From assembly GCA_002297665.1 (NCBI GenBank), contig DBMS01000089.1, forward strand, positions 1-7,377: a DNA stretch of 7,377 nucleotides, read 5' to 3'. The notes beneath the pieces were generated by a model. The model saw nothing but the letters and a program-made list of their open reading frames with translations. It was not told the DNA's origin and ran no database searches. The DNA is from Holophagaceae bacterium UBA692 (lineage in GTDB: Bacteria > Acidobacteriota > Holophagae > Holophagales > Holophagaceae). The position numbers and the translations under genes were made by a program. Below, in pieces: positions 7,101-7,377 of the stretch; positions within the stretch are counted from its first letter, which is position 1, and the number at the start of each line of letters is the position of its first letter.

Positions 7101-7377
7101 GAGCCCAACGGCATGGTCCAGGGCAGCGACACGGTGAAGTTCTCCACCAGCCTGATCGACTTCGTGTTCCGGGAGCTGGCCATCAGCTACCTGGGCCGCT
7201 ACGAATTGGCCCAGGTGGAGCCCGAGCAGCTCATGCAGATGACCGGCGGCAACGGCAGCAACAAGCCCGAGAGCCAGGGCCTGTCCTCGGTGGCCATCGG
7301 CGGCATGACGCCCCTGTTCCCCGAATCCGAGACCGCCCCCGCGCCCCAGCCCGCCCCCGCCCTGGCCGCCCACGGCC
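4149..7377 (+). CDS. nrdJ: Vitamin B12-dependent class II ribonucleotide reductase, N-terminal 1076 codons, cut by window edge
   Basis: Reduces ribonucleotides to deoxyribonucleotides in the cytoplasm, using adenosylcobalamin to make the thiyl radical, so it works with or without oxygen. Landmarks are intact. C168 (HACFIQ) and C453 (DDTACN) correspond to the redox cysteine pair. NPCSE (440-444) carries the expected radical cysteine C442 with N440 and E444, matching the N-x-C-x-E geometry of Thermotoga NrdJ, with C453 eleven residues on. Also visible are CAPNSPQWFNTGL (118-130), KYGSGTGTNFS (195-205), the PTGTIG loop (640-645), DCANRCG (788-794), QPFLSGAISKTIN (814-826) and LYRDGSK (853-859). 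A TSCPD-type domain spans about 912-1010, marking the long NrdJ_Z form of roughly 1200 residues. A Pro/Ala-rich linker begins near 1060; the cysteine-rich tail lies past the edge. GAGG 5 bases before ATG 4149 supports the start. The gene stands alone, divergent from the permeases. Confidence 0.97.
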   Translation, partial: MHISRSFTKSGQDPLAGIPFVGRTSRITKLDGTVVFEAKDVMVPESWSQVAVDILAQKYFRRKGIDAANGGEKDARQVFHRLAGCWRHWGEQHGYFDTPEDAQAFYDELIYMLANQMCAPNSPQWFNTGLHYAYGISGPAQGHSYVDPATGAMRQSTSAYERPQPHACFIQSVEDDLVNPGGIMDLWTREARIFKYGSGTGTNFSKVRGATENLSGGGCSSGLMSFLAVGDRAAGAIKSGGTTRRAAKMVCLDLDHPDVEAFIDWKVTEERKVAMMAAGSIVLGRTWNALCEAVEGSTTRDADPRTNDKLRKALARAKGEGVAPAFLSQSMSRLAQGDFSRDLKTYDTGWDGDAYATVGGMNSNNSVRVPDQFMRALEKDGDWYLERRTDGKVHKTLKARDLWAKINYAAWACADPGIQFDTTINDWHTCPADGPINASNPCSEYMFLDDTACNLASLNLCSFLTPDGGFDLAGYRHAIRLWTIVLEISVLMAQFPSERIAQLSHDFRTLGLGYANLGAMLMRLGIPYDSEAGTQWCAALTAILTGDAYAASAEMAGQLGPFPGYAQNREAMLRVIRNHRRAAYDAPASEYEQLSITPQGLKGNLLPKSILEASRDSWDHALALGEAHGFRNAQVTVLAPTGTIGLLMDCDTTGVEPDFALVKFKKLAGGGYFKLVNRAIPEALMRLGYNPAQIRDIERHVVGWLEITDETPGVTRSRLLAKGWTAEELAAIEDKLPTAFDPAYVIPVDRLKKDFGDEDAQTFLDALAGTMTVEGAPHLKDEHLPIFDCANRCGRKGQRFIAPMGHIRMMGAAQPFLSGAISKTINLPAEATMEEVGAIYKASWQHMLKAVALYRDGSKMSQAIATNLDLLEGIDTLVDDEAPKPEKVHALSQALASQVVRTYRKKLPNRRGGYTQAATIGGTKLYLRTGEYEDGTLGEIFLDIHREGAGFRAVLNCFAIAVSMGLQHGVPLEEFCEAFLFTRFEPNGMVQGSDTVKFSTSLIDFVFRELAISYLGRYELAQVEPEQLMQMTGGNGSNKPESQGLSSVAIGGMTPLFPESETAPAPQPAPALAAHG

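Noticed and set aside
4116..7373. An open frame of 1085 codons on the minus strand opposite nrdJ.
   Set aside because: Its protein is a low-complexity G/A/V/L/H/E-rich string with no family resemblance, and it mirrors the real nrdJ frame. GC-biased third positions remove stop codons from the antisense frame.

Overview
The window is a GC-rich bacterial chromosome segment holding four genes in two divergent blocks, separated by a roughly 500-base spacer. The high GC, the very strong GC bias at third codon positions (which leaves long open frames opposite every gene), good GGAGG-type ribosome binding sites and a long B12-dependent ribonucleotide reductase fit a free-living GC-rich bacterium. A Holophagae-type acidobacterium (Geothrix-like) is my guess from general resemblance; the sequence does not settle it.

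The left block (1-3648, minus strand) reads from right to left. First come two tandem APC-superfamily amino acid permeases, about 80% identical to each other by manual gap-free alignment (complement 2137-3648, then complement 422-1951). Next is the first 146 codons of a ComF-family phosphoribosyltransferase-like protein (complement 1-438), which runs off the left edge. The ComF start lies inside the 3' end of the second permease (17-base overlap), so those two genes are probably translationally coupled. The 185 bases between the permeases carry a dense cluster of inverted repeats built on CTCCA/TGGAG. One of these pairs with the ribosome binding site of the downstream permease.

The spacer 3649-4148 has no convincing gene. 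It holds several hairpins and GC-rich imperfect repeats, and a local AT-rich patch at about 3955-4000. A candidate nrdJ promoter follows, whose -35/-10 spacer is occupied by the perfect palindrome CCCCAAGATCTTGGGG. I could not recognise a cobalamin riboswitch or NrdR boxes.

The right block (4149 to the right edge, plus strand) is nrdJ, a class II adenosylcobalamin-dependent ribonucleotide reductase. Its first 1076 codons are present and all visible catalytic landmarks are intact. The C-terminal tail is cut off by the window.

Functionally this is housekeeping and transport: amino acid uptake, a ComF-like protein linked to DNA uptake or nucleotide handling, and oxygen-independent dNTP synthesis. 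I see no mobile element, CRISPR array, RNA gene or defence system. The points worth a second look are non-coding: the permease leader, the palindromic candidate operator before nrdJ, and the recently diverged permease pair.
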